Source of the DNA: Halorubrum sp. PV6
Lineage (GTDB): Archaea; Halobacteriota; Halobacteria; Halobacteriales; Haloferacaceae
DNA: 64,000 bases
Direction: 5' to 3'
Assembly (NCBI RefSeq): GCF_003990725.2
Contig: NZ_CP030064.1
Span: forward strand, 868,001 to 932,000
The stretch's first letter is position 1, and every line of letters starts with the position of its first letter. The position numbers and the translations under genes were made by a program. Below are positions 52,238 to 61,163 of this stretch, one piece after another. The notes below the pieces were generated by a model. That model ran no database searches and was not told the origin of the DNA. It saw only the letters and a program-made list of their open reading frames with translations.

Positions 52238-54739
52238 GTGACCGCCGCCGACCGGCTCGTCGAGCGCATCGATGAGTTCGTCACCGAGCGGCCGGTCGCG
52301 GTCATTCTCGTCTTCCTCCTCGTGAGCGTCGTCGCCGTCGGCGGGCTCGGCGGCATCGAGACGAGCGCTGGCGCCGATCAGTTCACGCAGGACATCCCGG
52401 CACAGCGCGCCTTAGACGACATCGACGAGGAGTTCGAGACCTCGATCGGCGGGTCGGCAACCGCCGCGCAGCTGATCGTCACCGACGAGAACGTCCTCTC
52501 GCGGCCGACGCTCGTGCGGATCTTAGAGACCCAAGAGCGGTTGGAGTCGCGGTCGACGCTCAGGGTGTCGTCGACGACGAGCCACGCCGACGCCGTCGCG
52601 CGCCAACTCGACCCGTCAGCGGAGACGGCCGGGCAGCGACGCGACGCGGTCGCCGAGGCCACGCCCAGAGAGCTGCAGGCCGCCATCGCCGACGCCGACG
52701 CGATGGGCGCCGTGGCGGCGCAGGTGTCGGTCGATTACAATCCGACCGCCCAAACCGCCGGCGCGTCCATCGTGGGGATCACCTACGATCTGCCCGACGC
52801 GGCGACGACTGCTCGCGTGACGGAGCTCCAGACGCGCAGCATCGAGGTCGTCGACACGGTGCCGGGCAACGAGGCCGGCGACAACGCGATCCTCTTTGGC
52901 GACGGCGTGCTCCAGTCGGAGATCACCGCGCTCCTCTCGGACACCGCCATCATCGTCTTCCCGGCCGCGCTGCTCCTTATCTTGGCGTTCCTCGTGTTCG
53001 CGTACCGCGACCCGATCGACATGGGGATCGGCCTCGTGTCGCTTCTGATGGCGCTCCTCTGGACCTTCGGGTTCATGGGATACGCCGGAATCCCGTTCTC
53101 GGACTCGCTTATCACCGTCTTCCCGCTGTTGCTCGCGGTCGGTATCGACTTCGGGATCCACATCGTCAACCGCTATCGCGAGGAGCGGGGCGGGGGGCTG
53201 TCGATCGGCGACGCGATGCGAACGACGACCGACCAGCTGCTCATCGCCTTCCTGCTCGTGACGATCACCACCGTGTTCGGGCTCGTCTCGAACGTCGTGA
53301 GCCCCTTCGAGCCGAACCGGGACTTCGGGGTCGTCGCGGCCGCGGGGATCATCTTCACGCTCACGGTGTTCGGGGTCTTTCTCCCCGCCGCGAAGGTGCT
53401 GGCGGACCGCTGGCGCGAGCGCCTCCCGATCCCCGAGTTCGGCACGACCGCGCTCGGGGCCGGCGGGTCGCGGCTCAACCGCGTGTTACGCGTCGGCGTC
53501 GACCTCTCGAAGGTCGCACCGGTCGCGGTCGTGGTCGTCCTGCTCGTCGGCGGCGCGGCCGGCGGCGTCTACGGGACCGGCGTGAACACCGAGTTCTCCG
53601 AGGAGGCGTTCTTCCCGGACGAGAACCGACTGGAGACGTACTCGAACTTCCCGGAGCCGTTCGCGCCGACCGACTACACGTTCCTGCGCGTGCTCACGCT
53701 GTTCGAAGAGGAGTTCGAGCAGGACTTCGTCGGGAGCGTGACGCTGTATATCGACCAGTCGGTCAGAGATGACGATGCCTTAGAGCTCATCGACCGGACG
53801 ACGCGGAACCCGCCGGACACCTTCGAGACGACCGACGAGCGCCGGGCGGCCTCCACGAGCATCGTCACCGTCATCGAAGACCGGGCGGCACAGGATCCCG
53901 AGTTCGCGACGCTCGTCGACCGCAACGACCGGCTCGGCACGGGCGTCCCGGACCGCAACGTCGACGAGGTGTACGACGCGCTGCTCGACTCGCCGGCCCG
54001 CGGACAGGCCCGCGGATACATCGCCGACGACCGCGGGAGCGCGCGGATCGACTACACGATCCGGCCGGGCGTCGACGACTCCCAGGCGGTCGCCGACGTG
54101 CGCCAACTGGCCGAGCGCACGCCCCTCACCGCGGTGCCGACCGGAGACCTCGTGGTGAACGAGGCCGTGATCGACCGGCTCACGGAGTCCGCCATCCGCA
54201 GCCTGTTCGCGGCGTTCGGGCTCACGGCGGTGTTCCTCGCGCTGTCGTACGCGTATCTGGAGGGGAAGGCCGTCTACGGCCTCTTGAACCTCGTCCCCGT
54301 CTTGGTCACGGTCGGACTGTTAGTGGGGTCGATGCGGGTGTTCGACGTTCCCTTGACGCCCATCAACGCGCCGATCCTCTCGGTGTCTATCGGGCTCGGG
54401 GTGGATTACACCGTCCACTTCGTCCACCGATTCGTCGACGAGTACCAGGCGGGCCACAGCGTCGGCGAGGCGCTGGACATCACCATCGCCGGCACCGGGG
54501 GCGCGCTCACCGGCAGCATGCTCACGACGGTCTGCGGGCTCGGCGTCCTCTGGCTCGCGGTGATCCCGCTGATCCAGGACTTCGGGCTGTTGCTCGCGCT
54601 GGGCGTGTTGTACGCGTACCTCTGTTCGATCCTGCTCGTCCCCTCCCTCGTCGTCGTCTGGGAGCGGTACGGCGACCGGGTCGGCCTCGGACTCGACGAC
54701 GAGCTCCGCGAGCGGACCCTTGAGCAAAGGGAGCGCTAG
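52238..54739 (+). CDS. RND/MMPL-family transporter
   Basis: The 833-residue protein starts at GTG 52238 (MTAADRLVERIDEF). It has twelve predicted membrane helices in two repeats, each with a large external loop. ALLWTFGFMGYAGIPFSDSL..., GIDFGIHIVNRYREE and the second-half copy GLGVDYTVHFVHRFVDEY carry the conserved helix-4-type acidic residue of RND proton relays. It should export a lipid, hydrophobic drug or cell-surface component driven by ion gradients. With the COG1361 protein and TetR it makes one regulated unit. Its last codons lie in the 36-bp repeat. Confidence 0.93.
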   Translation: MTAADRLVERIDEFVTERPVAVILVFLLVSVVAVGGLGGIETSAGADQFTQDIPAQRALDDIDEEFETSIGGSATAAQLIVTDENVLSRPTLVRILETQERLESRSTLRVSSTTSHADAVARQLDPSAETAGQRRDAVAEATPRELQAAIADADAMGAVAAQVSVDYNPTAQTAGASIVGITYDLPDAATTARVTELQTRSIEVVDTVPGNEAGDNAILFGDGVLQSEITALLSDTAIIVFPAALLLILAFLVFAYRDPIDMGIGLVSLLMALLWTFGFMGYAGIPFSDSLITVFPLLLAVGIDFGIHIVNRYREERGGGLSIGDAMRTTTDQLLIAFLLVTITTVFGLVSNVVSPFEPNRDFGVVAAAGIIFTLTVFGVFLPAAKVLADRWRERLPIPEFGTTALGAGGSRLNRVLRVGVDLSKVAPVAVVVVLLVGGAAGGVYGTGVNTEFSEEAFFPDENRLETYSNFPEPFAPTDYTFLRVLTLFEEEFEQDFVGSVTLYIDQSVRDDDALELIDRTTRNPPDTFETTDERRAASTSIVTVIEDRAAQDPEFATLVDRNDRLGTGVPDRNVDEVYDALLDSPARGQARGYIADDRGSARIDYTIRPGVDDSQAVADVRQLAERTPLTAVPTGDLVVNEAVIDRLTESAIRSLFAAFGLTAVFLALSYAYLEGKAVYGLLNLVPVLVTVGLLVGSMRVFDVPLTPINAPILSVSIGLGVDYTVHFVHRFVDEYQAGHSVGEALDITIAGTGGALTGSMLTTVCGLGVLWLAVIPLIQDFGLLLALGVLYAYLCSILLVPSLVVVWERYGDRVGLGLDDELRERTLEQRER

Positions 54740-54786
54740 CGCCGCGAGCAGGCCCTTGAACAGACGGAGCGCTAGCGCCGCGCGCG
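54717..54786. repeat. 36-bp tandem duplication over the RND gene's stop codon
   Basis: Two copies, starting at 54717 and 54753, share GGAGCGCTAGCGCCGCG exactly (54730-54746 and 54766-54782) and CCCTTGA at their left ends. The stop codon of the transporter is in copy one; copy two lies in the same frame and also ends in a TAG, as after an in-frame duplication of the gene's end. The element contains GGCGCTAGCGCC-like palindromic sequence. Confidence 0.8.
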
Positions 54787-54834
54787 AGCGCCTCGAACCT
54801 CAAGGTTCAATGCCCGTGGTCGAGTTCACGGTGT

Positions 54835-55080
54835 ATGAGCGACCAACAGCTTCGCAAGGAAGCACACGACCTCGACGTCACCGTCTGGGTCGGGAAACAC
54901 GGCATCGAATCGGTCGTCGACGAGCTTGACGACCAACTCGACGACGCGAAACTCGTGAAGGTGAAGTTCCTCCGGGCGGCCCGCGGCGGGACCACGACCG
55001 ACGAACTCGCCGCGGAGCTCGCGGACGCCGTCGGCGCGGACCTGATCGAGACGCGCGGGAACACGGCGGTGCTCCACTGA
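54835..55080 (+). CDS. CRS1/YhbY RNA-binding domain protein
   Basis: The 81-residue protein consists of the CRM/YhbY domain: LRKEAHDLDVTVWVGKHGIESVVDEL, LVKVKFLRAARGG (KxK/R region), and ETRGNTAVLH at the end. The family binds RNA and in bacteria associates with pre-50S ribosomes. The GxxG loop is represented by WVGKHGI. Its stop overlaps the next start (TGATG), so it is translated together with the MscS-like gene. Confidence 0.93.
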   Translation: MSDQQLRKEAHDLDVTVWVGKHGIESVVDELDDQLDDAKLVKVKFLRAARGGTTTDELAAELADAVGADLIETRGNTAVLH

Positions 55081-55973
55081 TGAGCGCCGGAGGCGACGCG
55101 GCCAGCGTCGTCGCCGTCACCGGGACGTTAGAGCCGTTCTTGGGCCCGCTGAGCGGGGTCGTCGTCGACGCCGCTATCTTCCTCGCCGTCGTCGTCGCGA
55201 CGTACGTCATTTATAAGGTAGCCGTCACGCCGCTCGTCCAGCGGGTGTTCGACAGGCAGGGGCTCGACGAGCACGCGCGGCGACCGCTCCAGAAGATCGT
55301 CGCGTTCCTCGTCCTGTTCGCGGGCGTCACCGTCGCGTTCGGCGCGGCCGGGTATCAGGGGTTCCTGCGCTCGCTGGCGACGATCGCCGCCGCGGCGACG
55401 CTCGCCATCGGCTTCGCGCTCCAGGACGTGATCAAGAACTTCGTCGCCGGCGTCTTCATTTATACGGACCGCCCGTTTCGCATCGGCGACTGGATCGAGT
55501 GGCAGGGGAACTCGGGCGTCGTCGAGGACATCTCTTTCCGGGTCACTCGCGTACGCACGTTCGACAACGAACTGCTCACGGTGCCGAACCACGCGCTGAC
55601 GAGCGACGTGGTGAAGAACCCGGTCGCGAAGAAGACGCTGCGACTGAAGTTCGTCTTCGGGATCGACTACGAGGACGACGTGGAGAAAGCGACCGACATC
55701 ATCGTGGAGGAGGCCGAAAAGAGCGAGGCGATCTTAGCCGACCCCGCGCCGTCGGTCAGACTGACCGAACTGGCCGACTCGTACGTCGGCTTACAGTCGC
55801 GGATCTGGATCGACGACCCGTCGCGCGCCGACTTCGTGAAGGCGCGCGCGGACTACGTCAAGGCCGTCAAGGCGCGGTTCGACGACGAGGACATCTCGAT
55901 CCCCTTCCCGCAGCGGACCGTCTCGGGCCGGAACGAGTGGACGGACCCCTCGTCGTTCGGCGGAGAGGCGTAG
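55080..55973 (+). CDS. Small-conductance mechanosensitive channel (MscS family)
   Basis: The 297-residue protein has three membrane helices (about 22-42, 70-92, 98-120). The pore helix and beta domain carry AATLAIGFALQDVIKNFVAG and the family signature RPFRIGDWIEW, then VEDISFRVTRVRTFDNELLTVPN. The C-terminal vestibule domain is present, with a YVKAVKARFDDEDISIPFPQRT end. MscS opens on membrane tension to release ions and osmolytes on down-shock. It lies just upstream of the K+ uptake genes. Confidence 0.95.
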   Translation: MSAGGDAASVVAVTGTLEPFLGPLSGVVVDAAIFLAVVVATYVIYKVAVTPLVQRVFDRQGLDEHARRPLQKIVAFLVLFAGVTVAFGAAGYQGFLRSLATIAAAATLAIGFALQDVIKNFVAGVFIYTDRPFRIGDWIEWQGNSGVVEDISFRVTRVRTFDNELLTVPNHALTSDVVKNPVAKKTLRLKFVFGIDYEDDVEKATDIIVEEAEKSEAILADPAPSVRLTELADSYVGLQSRIWIDDPSRADFVKARADYVKAVKARFDDEDISIPFPQRTVSGRNEWTDPSSFGGEA

Positions 55974-56045
55974 TCAGGCGGTCGGGGAGGGTTCACCGGG
56001 CAGTCGATAGTAACGAACTTGAGGGTCGGGTCTCTGGTACAGTCC

Positions 56046-57383
56046 ATGCACGTGGTCGTCATCGGGGCCGGCGAAGTCGGGACGAGCATCGCCGCGAGCC
56101 TGGCGTCCGACCACGAGGTCGTCGTCATCGACATCGATCCGGAGCGCGCAGAACAGCTCAAATACGAGCTTGACGTGTTGACCATCGCCGGCGACGGGAC
56201 CACCTCGGAGATACTGACCGCGGCCGACACCAGCCGCGCGGACATGGTCATCGCGTGTTCCGACAACGACCAGACGAACCTCGTCGCCTGCGGCGCGGCG
56301 AAGACGCTCGGAGACGGGTTCACCATCGCCCGCGTCAAAAGCACCGACCACCTCCGCACGTGGGAGGGGAGCGAAGGCGCGTTCGGCGTCGATTTCATGG
56401 TGTGTACGGACCTGCTCACGGCCGAGAACATCGTCCGCGTCATCGGCTTGCCGGCCGCGATCGACGTCGATCCGTTCGCCAGCGGCTTAGTACAGATGGC
56501 CGAGTTCGAAATCGCCGCGGACAGCCCCGTCGCCGGCCAGACGGTCTCGGAGGCGGACCGCTTCGAGTCGCTCACCTTCGTGGGGCTGTTCCGAAACGGA
56601 GAGATGACCATCCCCCGCGGCGACACCGACATCGCCGTCGGGGACCGCGCGGTCGTGATCGGGAGCCCGGAGAGCGTGCAGGCGTTCGCCACCGACGTGG
56701 CGCCGGAGACGACTCCCGGTCGCGCCGACGAGATCGTCGTCGTCGGGGGCAGCGAGATCGGCTACCAGACCGCCCGCCTGCTCGAAGAGCGCGACTTCTG
56801 TCCGCGGGTGATCGATCGCGACGGCGAGCGCGCGCGCTGGCTCGCCGAGAACCTCCCGAACTCGGTCGTGATGGAACACGACGCCACCGACACCGAGTTC
56901 CTGACGCGCGAACACGTCGACGAGGCCGACATCGTCGTCACCGCGCTCCGGTCCGACGAGAAGAACCTCCTCATCTCGGTCCTCGCGAAGCGGCTCGGCG
57001 TCGACCGCGTGATCGCGGTCGTCGACAGCCCGGACTACGTCACCGTCTTCGAGGAGATCGGGATCGACATCGCGATCAACCCCCGGACTGTGACCGCAGA
57101 GGAGATCACGCGGTTCACCTACGAGAGCGTCGCCGAGAACATCGCCGTCCTCGAAAACGACCAGGCGGAGGTCCTCGAACTCGAACTCACCGAGGGATGC
57201 GACCTCGTCGGGCGCCCGATCGCCGACATCGTCGCCGAAACCGACATCCGGTTCGTCATCGGAGCGATAACGCGGAACTACGGGCTCGTCACCCCGCGCG
57301 GGGAGACCGTGTTACAGGCCGGCGACCACGTGATACTGCTCGTCGAGTCCGACTCCGTGGGCGAGATCGCCGCAATGGCGTGA
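56046..57383 (+). CDS. trkA: Trk potassium uptake NAD-binding subunit
   Basis: The 445-residue protein starts at ATG 56046 (MHVVVIGAGEVGTSIA). It has two RCK_N/RCK_C repeats: VIGAGEVGTSIAASL with the acid VVIDIDPERA (residues 4-37) and VVGGSEIGYQTARLLEE (about 230-246), each followed by a TrkA_C domain. TrkA binds NAD(H)/ATP and gates the TrkH pore. It is 7 bp upstream of trkH and thus in the same operon with two TrkH pores. Confidence 0.95.
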   Translation: MHVVVIGAGEVGTSIAASLASDHEVVVIDIDPERAEQLKYELDVLTIAGDGTTSEILTAADTSRADMVIACSDNDQTNLVACGAAKTLGDGFTIARVKSTDHLRTWEGSEGAFGVDFMVCTDLLTAENIVRVIGLPAAIDVDPFASGLVQMAEFEIAADSPVAGQTVSEADRFESLTFVGLFRNGEMTIPRGDTDIAVGDRAVVIGSPESVQAFATDVAPETTPGRADEIVVVGGSEIGYQTARLLEERDFCPRVIDRDGERARWLAENLPNSVVMEHDATDTEFLTREHVDEADIVVTALRSDEKNLLISVLAKRLGVDRVIAVVDSPDYVTVFEEIGIDIAINPRTVTAEEITRFTYESVAENIAVLENDQAEVLELELTEGCDLVGRPIADIVAETDIRFVIGAITRNYGLVTPRGETVLQAGDHVILLVESDSVGEIAAMA

Positions 57384-57390
57384 GACTCCC

Positions 57391-58893
57391 GTGACCGGAA
57401 CGATTCGCGTCGGCTGGCGGGCGAGTATCGGACTGGTCGGCGACGTCCTCACCGCCCTCCCCGTCCCCCTCTCGTTTCCGCTGCTCGTCGCGCTCTACTA
57501 CGGCGAGTCGCCGCTGCCGTTCCTCGCGGCCGCCGCCGTCGCGCTCGGCCTCGGGAGCGCGTTCCGGACGGTCCAAGACCCCGAACAGAACCTCGGGCCG
57601 CGCGAGGCGTTCCTCGCGGTGGCGCTGATCTGGTTCCTCGTCGCCGCGGTCGGCGCGGTCCCGTTCGTCGTCGCCGGCGTCGGCACGGTCGCGAACCCGG
57701 TAAACGCCCTGTTCGAGTCGATGAGCGGGCTGACGACGACCGGCGCGACCGTCCTCGTCGACTTCTCGCTTCACTCTCGGTCCGTGCTGATGTGGCGGCA
57801 GGTGATCCAGTGGCTCGGCGGCCTCGGTATCCTCATCTTAGCGACCGCGGTCCTCTCCGAGGTCGGGGTCGGTGGGGCACAGCTCATGGAGTCCGAGTCA
57901 CAGACCCAAGACGTCAACAAACTCACGCCGAAGATCTCCCGGACCGCACAGCTCATCTGGGGGATATACTTCGGGCTCACGGGACTCGCGGTCGTCGTGT
58001 ACTTCCTCCTCGGGCTCGCCTTCGACCCGAAGATGGACCTGTACAACGCGGTCGCGCACGCGTTCACCTCGGTCGCGACCGCGGGCTTTTCGCCGGAGCC
58101 GATGAGTATCGGCGCCTTCCACCCGGTGATCCAGTGGGCGGTCGTGCCGTTCATGATCGTCGGATCCACGAGTTTCGTGTTGCTCTACTTCGCGATCAAC
58201 GGCGAGCCGATGCGGCTCCTTCGCAACGAGGAGTTCCACTTCTATCTCGGCGCGATGGGGTCGCTCGCGGCCGTCGTCGGGCTCGGGCTCTTCTTGGATC
58301 CGTCCACCAACTTCGGCTTCGAGGCGACGGTCCGTCACGCGGTGTTCAACGTCGCGTCCATCGTGACCACGACGGGGTACGCCAGCACCGACTACGTGCA
58401 GTGGGCGCCCGCCGCGAAACACATCCTCTTCATGGGGATGTTCATCGGCGGGATGGTCGGCTCGACCACCTGTTCGATCAAGTCGCTCCGGTGGCTGGTC
58501 GCGCTGAAGTCGTTCCGTCGCAATCTCTACACCGCCATCCACCCGGACGCGGTTCGGCCGGTCCGAATATCTGGAAACCCGGTCGACGAGGGGGCGATCC
58601 GCGACATCTACGCGTACCTGCTCCTCTCGCTCGTCATCTTCTTCCTTCTGACCGTGGTGATCGTCGTCGACGCCGAGCGCGCGGGGCTCCGCGTAAACGA
58701 GTTCGAGGCGCTCGGCGCCGCGGCGACGACGTTCCTCAACATCGGGCCGGCGTTCGGCGAGGCCGGCCCGTACGGCACGTTCGCCACCTTCCCGATAACG
58801 ACGCGGGGCGTGATGATCGTCCTGATGTGGATCGGGCGGATCGAGATCATCCCCGTGCTCGTGTTGTTCACGCGGGCGTTCTGGACCTCATGA
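57391..58893 (+). CDS. trkH: TrkH-family potassium uptake pore (first copy)
   Basis: The 500-residue protein starts at GTG 57391 and has the four-fold M1-P-M2 arrangement. Selectivity-filter loops are SMSGLTTTGATVL, SVATAGFSPE, TTTGYASTDY and NIGPAFGEAG, with the conserved Gly in each. It lets K+ into the cell in complex with TrkA. Stop overlaps the start of the next small gene (ATGA). Confidence 0.95.
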   Translation: MTGTIRVGWRASIGLVGDVLTALPVPLSFPLLVALYYGESPLPFLAAAAVALGLGSAFRTVQDPEQNLGPREAFLAVALIWFLVAAVGAVPFVVAGVGTVANPVNALFESMSGLTTTGATVLVDFSLHSRSVLMWRQVIQWLGGLGILILATAVLSEVGVGGAQLMESESQTQDVNKLTPKISRTAQLIWGIYFGLTGLAVVVYFLLGLAFDPKMDLYNAVAHAFTSVATAGFSPEPMSIGAFHPVIQWAVVPFMIVGSTSFVLLYFAINGEPMRLLRNEEFHFYLGAMGSLAAVVGLGLFLDPSTNFGFEATVRHAVFNVASIVTTTGYASTDYVQWAPAAKHILFMGMFIGGMVGSTTCSIKSLRWLVALKSFRRNLYTAIHPDAVRPVRISGNPVDEGAIRDIYAYLLLSLVIFFLLTVVIVVDAERAGLRVNEFEALGAAATTFLNIGPAFGEAGPYGTFATFPITTRGVMIVLMWIGRIEIIPVLVLFTRAFWTS

Positions 58894-59051
58894 ACGGTCG
58901 GACGGGCCTCCCGGCAAACCTCTCTGCTCGCACGACCGACGCGACGGGCGATCCCTCCCGTCGGCCGCTCGCGAGTGGCCCCTCCATCGACGACTTCTTA
59001 TCGCGCGAGACGGCTACGACGCACATCGAACCCTCCGAGGATCACTCGTGA
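58890..59051 (+). CDS. 53-residue unknown protein inside the trk operon
   Basis: ATG 58890 overlaps the end of the first trkH by four bases, and its TGA overlaps the GTG start of the second trkH by four bases (GTGA, 59048-59051). The product (starting MNGRTGLPANLSARTT) is polar and has no membrane segment; its second half has an acidic patch (SIDDFLSRETATTHIEPSEDHS region). The precise double overlap indicates a translated operon member, not a spacer. I do not recognise it; it could be a TrkH-specific modulator or only a coupling peptide. Confidence 0.72.
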   Translation: MNGRTGLPANLSARTTDATGDPSRRPLASGPSIDDFLSRETATTHIEPSEDHS

Positions 59052-60586
59052 CGCGAACGACGATCGACACGCGGGCGACGCTCAGCTACACCGGGAGCAT
59101 CGTGAAACTCCTCTCGGCCTCGATGAGCGTCCCGCTTCTCGTGGCGCTCATCTACGGCGAGGACGCGCTCACCTTCGCGGTCTCGATGGTCGCCGGCGTC
59201 GCGCTCGGGGCCGGGTTAGAGCGGCTCGACGAGGAGCCGGACCTCGGTCCGCGGGACGCGCTCGCGGTCGTCTCGCTCGCGTGGTTCATGGCCGCCGTCG
59301 TGGGCGCGATCCCCTACGTGATCGCCGGCTACGGGACCGCGTCGGCGCTCGCGGACCCGGTGAACGCCCTCTTCGAGTCGATGAGCGGGTTCACGACGAC
59401 CGGCGCGACGGCGACCGCCGAGATCAGCCTCGAACGCCACTCCCACGCGGTGTTGATGTGGCGACAGCTCACGCAGTGGCTCGGCGGGATGGGGATCATC
59501 GTGCTGATGATCGCGATCCTCCCCCAACTCGCGGTCAACGGCGCGGAGCTGATGAAGTCTGAGGCCCCCGGACCGGGGTTACAGAAGCTCACGCCGCGGA
59601 TCGTCGAGACGGCCCGCGCGCTGTGGCTCATCTACCTCGCTTTCACGGTGGCGATGATCGTCGTCCTGGCGCTGCTCGGATTCACGGATCTCGCGCCGAA
59701 CATGACCGTGTACAACGCGTTCGCCCACGGGTTCTCGACGCTTCCGACGGGCGGGTTCTCGCCGGAGGCCGAGAGCATCGCGGCGTTCTCGCCGGTCGTG
59801 CAGTGGGTGTTCGTCCCCTTCATGGTGATCGCCGGGGTGAACTTCGCGCTGTTCTGGTACGTCGTCAGGGACGACCCGCGGCGGATGTTCGAGAACACCG
59901 AGTTCCGAATCTACCTCGGGCTCGTGACCGTCTTCGCCGGCATCCTCGCGGTCGGGCTGTTTTACGGCGGCGCGCCGGCGACCGAGATCGGTGGGGTCAC
60001 CGAGGGCTCTCTGGAGAACGCGGTCCGGCAGGGCGCGTTCCAGATCGCCTCGCTGATGAACTCGACGGGCTTCGCCACCGCGAACTTCGCCGAGTGGGAC
60101 ACGCAGACCCAGTTTCTCCTGCTTTTCGCGATGTTCATCGGCGGCTCCGCGGGCTCGACGGGCGGTGGGATAAAAGTCATCCGCTGGCTCATCCTGCTGA
60201 AGACGCTCCGGCGCGAGCTGTACACGACGGCGAACCCGGACGTCGTCCGGCCGGTGCGACTCGGCGGCGAAGTCGTCGACGAGGACGTGATCCGCGGTAT
60301 CTTGGTGTTCTCGCTGCTGTACTTCCTCGTGTTCGCGCTCGCGGCGGTGTTCATCGAACTCGACACCACCCGGATCGGCGAACCGCTCACCGGCACGGAG
60401 GCGTTCGCGGCGTCGCTCGCGACCATCGGCAACATCGGACCCGGCCTCGGGCCGCTCGGCCCCTTCGGCAGCTACGAGTTCCTCCCCGACACGACGAAGC
60501 TGCTGATGGTCGGGCTGATGTGGATCGGGCGCTTGGAGATCGTTCCCGTCCTCGCGCTGTTCGTCGCCGGTATCGACGACCGGTGA
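59048..60586 (+). CDS. trkH: TrkH-family potassium uptake pore (second copy)
   Basis: The 512-residue protein (GTG 59048) is a diverged paralogue of the gene before: filter loops SMSGFTTTGATATA, STLPTGGFSPE, MNSTGFATANF and NIGPGLGPLG. A polar N-terminus without signal and 10 helices follow the TrkH plan. The third filter loop differs from the first copy (STGFA against TTGYA), which may change affinity or ion choice. It closes the trkA-trkH-sORF-trkH unit. Confidence 0.95.
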   Translation: MTRTTIDTRATLSYTGSIVKLLSASMSVPLLVALIYGEDALTFAVSMVAGVALGAGLERLDEEPDLGPRDALAVVSLAWFMAAVVGAIPYVIAGYGTASALADPVNALFESMSGFTTTGATATAEISLERHSHAVLMWRQLTQWLGGMGIIVLMIAILPQLAVNGAELMKSEAPGPGLQKLTPRIVETARALWLIYLAFTVAMIVVLALLGFTDLAPNMTVYNAFAHGFSTLPTGGFSPEAESIAAFSPVVQWVFVPFMVIAGVNFALFWYVVRDDPRRMFENTEFRIYLGLVTVFAGILAVGLFYGGAPATEIGGVTEGSLENAVRQGAFQIASLMNSTGFATANFAEWDTQTQFLLLFAMFIGGSAGSTGGGIKVIRWLILLKTLRRELYTTANPDVVRPVRLGGEVVDEDVIRGILVFSLLYFLVFALAAVFIELDTTRIGEPLTGTEAFAASLATIGNIGPGLGPLGPFGSYEFLPDTTKLLMVGLMWIGRLEIVPVLALFVAGIDDR

Positions 60587-60646
60587 GGCCTCTCGACGGG
60601 GGGCACAGAGCCACCTTCTTAAGCGCCGGCAGAGCTACGTATCCTC

Positions 60647-61156
60647 ATGGCCGGACCCGACGCGACCGACCCGAACGGCGATCGCAACCTGCTCGCTCAC
60701 GCCCTCCTCCCCGTCGCAAACGAGAGCGACGCGCTCGCCACGGCGCGGGCGCTCGAACCGTACGACCCCGAGCGCGTGACCGCCCTCCACGTCGTCGAGA
60801 AGGGTGACGGCGTCGCGGACAAGACGCCGGTCGAGCAGTCGGAGGACCTCGCGGCCGAGTCGTACGCGGCCGTGCGAACCGTGTTCCCCGACGCCGAGGA
60901 ACACACCGCCTACTCTCGCGACGTGGTCGACGCCATCGTCGCCGCCGCCGACGAGGTGGGCGCGAGCGCCATCGCGTACCGGTCCCGCGGCGGCAACCGA
61001 CTCATGCAGTTCCTCTCCGGCGACCTGTCGGTGCAGCTGGTGACCGACGCCCCGATTCCGGTCGTCGCGCTCCCGCGTGCAGCAGACGAGGACGAGGAGG
61101 AGGCCGAAGCAGTGGACGGGGAGGCGGCAGACGCAGACGAGGGCGGCGACGCGTGA
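60647..61156 (+). CDS. Universal stress protein, UspA-fold
   Basis: The 169-residue protein has a single UspA domain (HALLPVANESDALATARAL; VTALHVVEKGD; ASAIAYRSRGGNRLMQFLSGDLS), with a GxxGxxxxxxxG(S/T) ATP motif altered to RSRGGNRLMQFLSGDLS, and an acidic tail (DEDEEEAEAVDGE). USPs often associate with transporters and may sense ATP; placement directly after two trkH genes suggests K+-transport control. CTTCTTAAGC at about 60614 is a promoter candidate, so expression may be independent of trk. Confidence 0.9.
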   Translation: MAGPDATDPNGDRNLLAHALLPVANESDALATARALEPYDPERVTALHVVEKGDGVADKTPVEQSEDLAAESYAAVRTVFPDAEEHTAYSRDVVDAIVAAADEVGASAIAYRSRGGNRLMQFLSGDLSVQLVTDAPIPVVALPRAADEDEEEAEAVDGEAADADEGGDA

Positions 61157-61163
61157 GCGGCCG

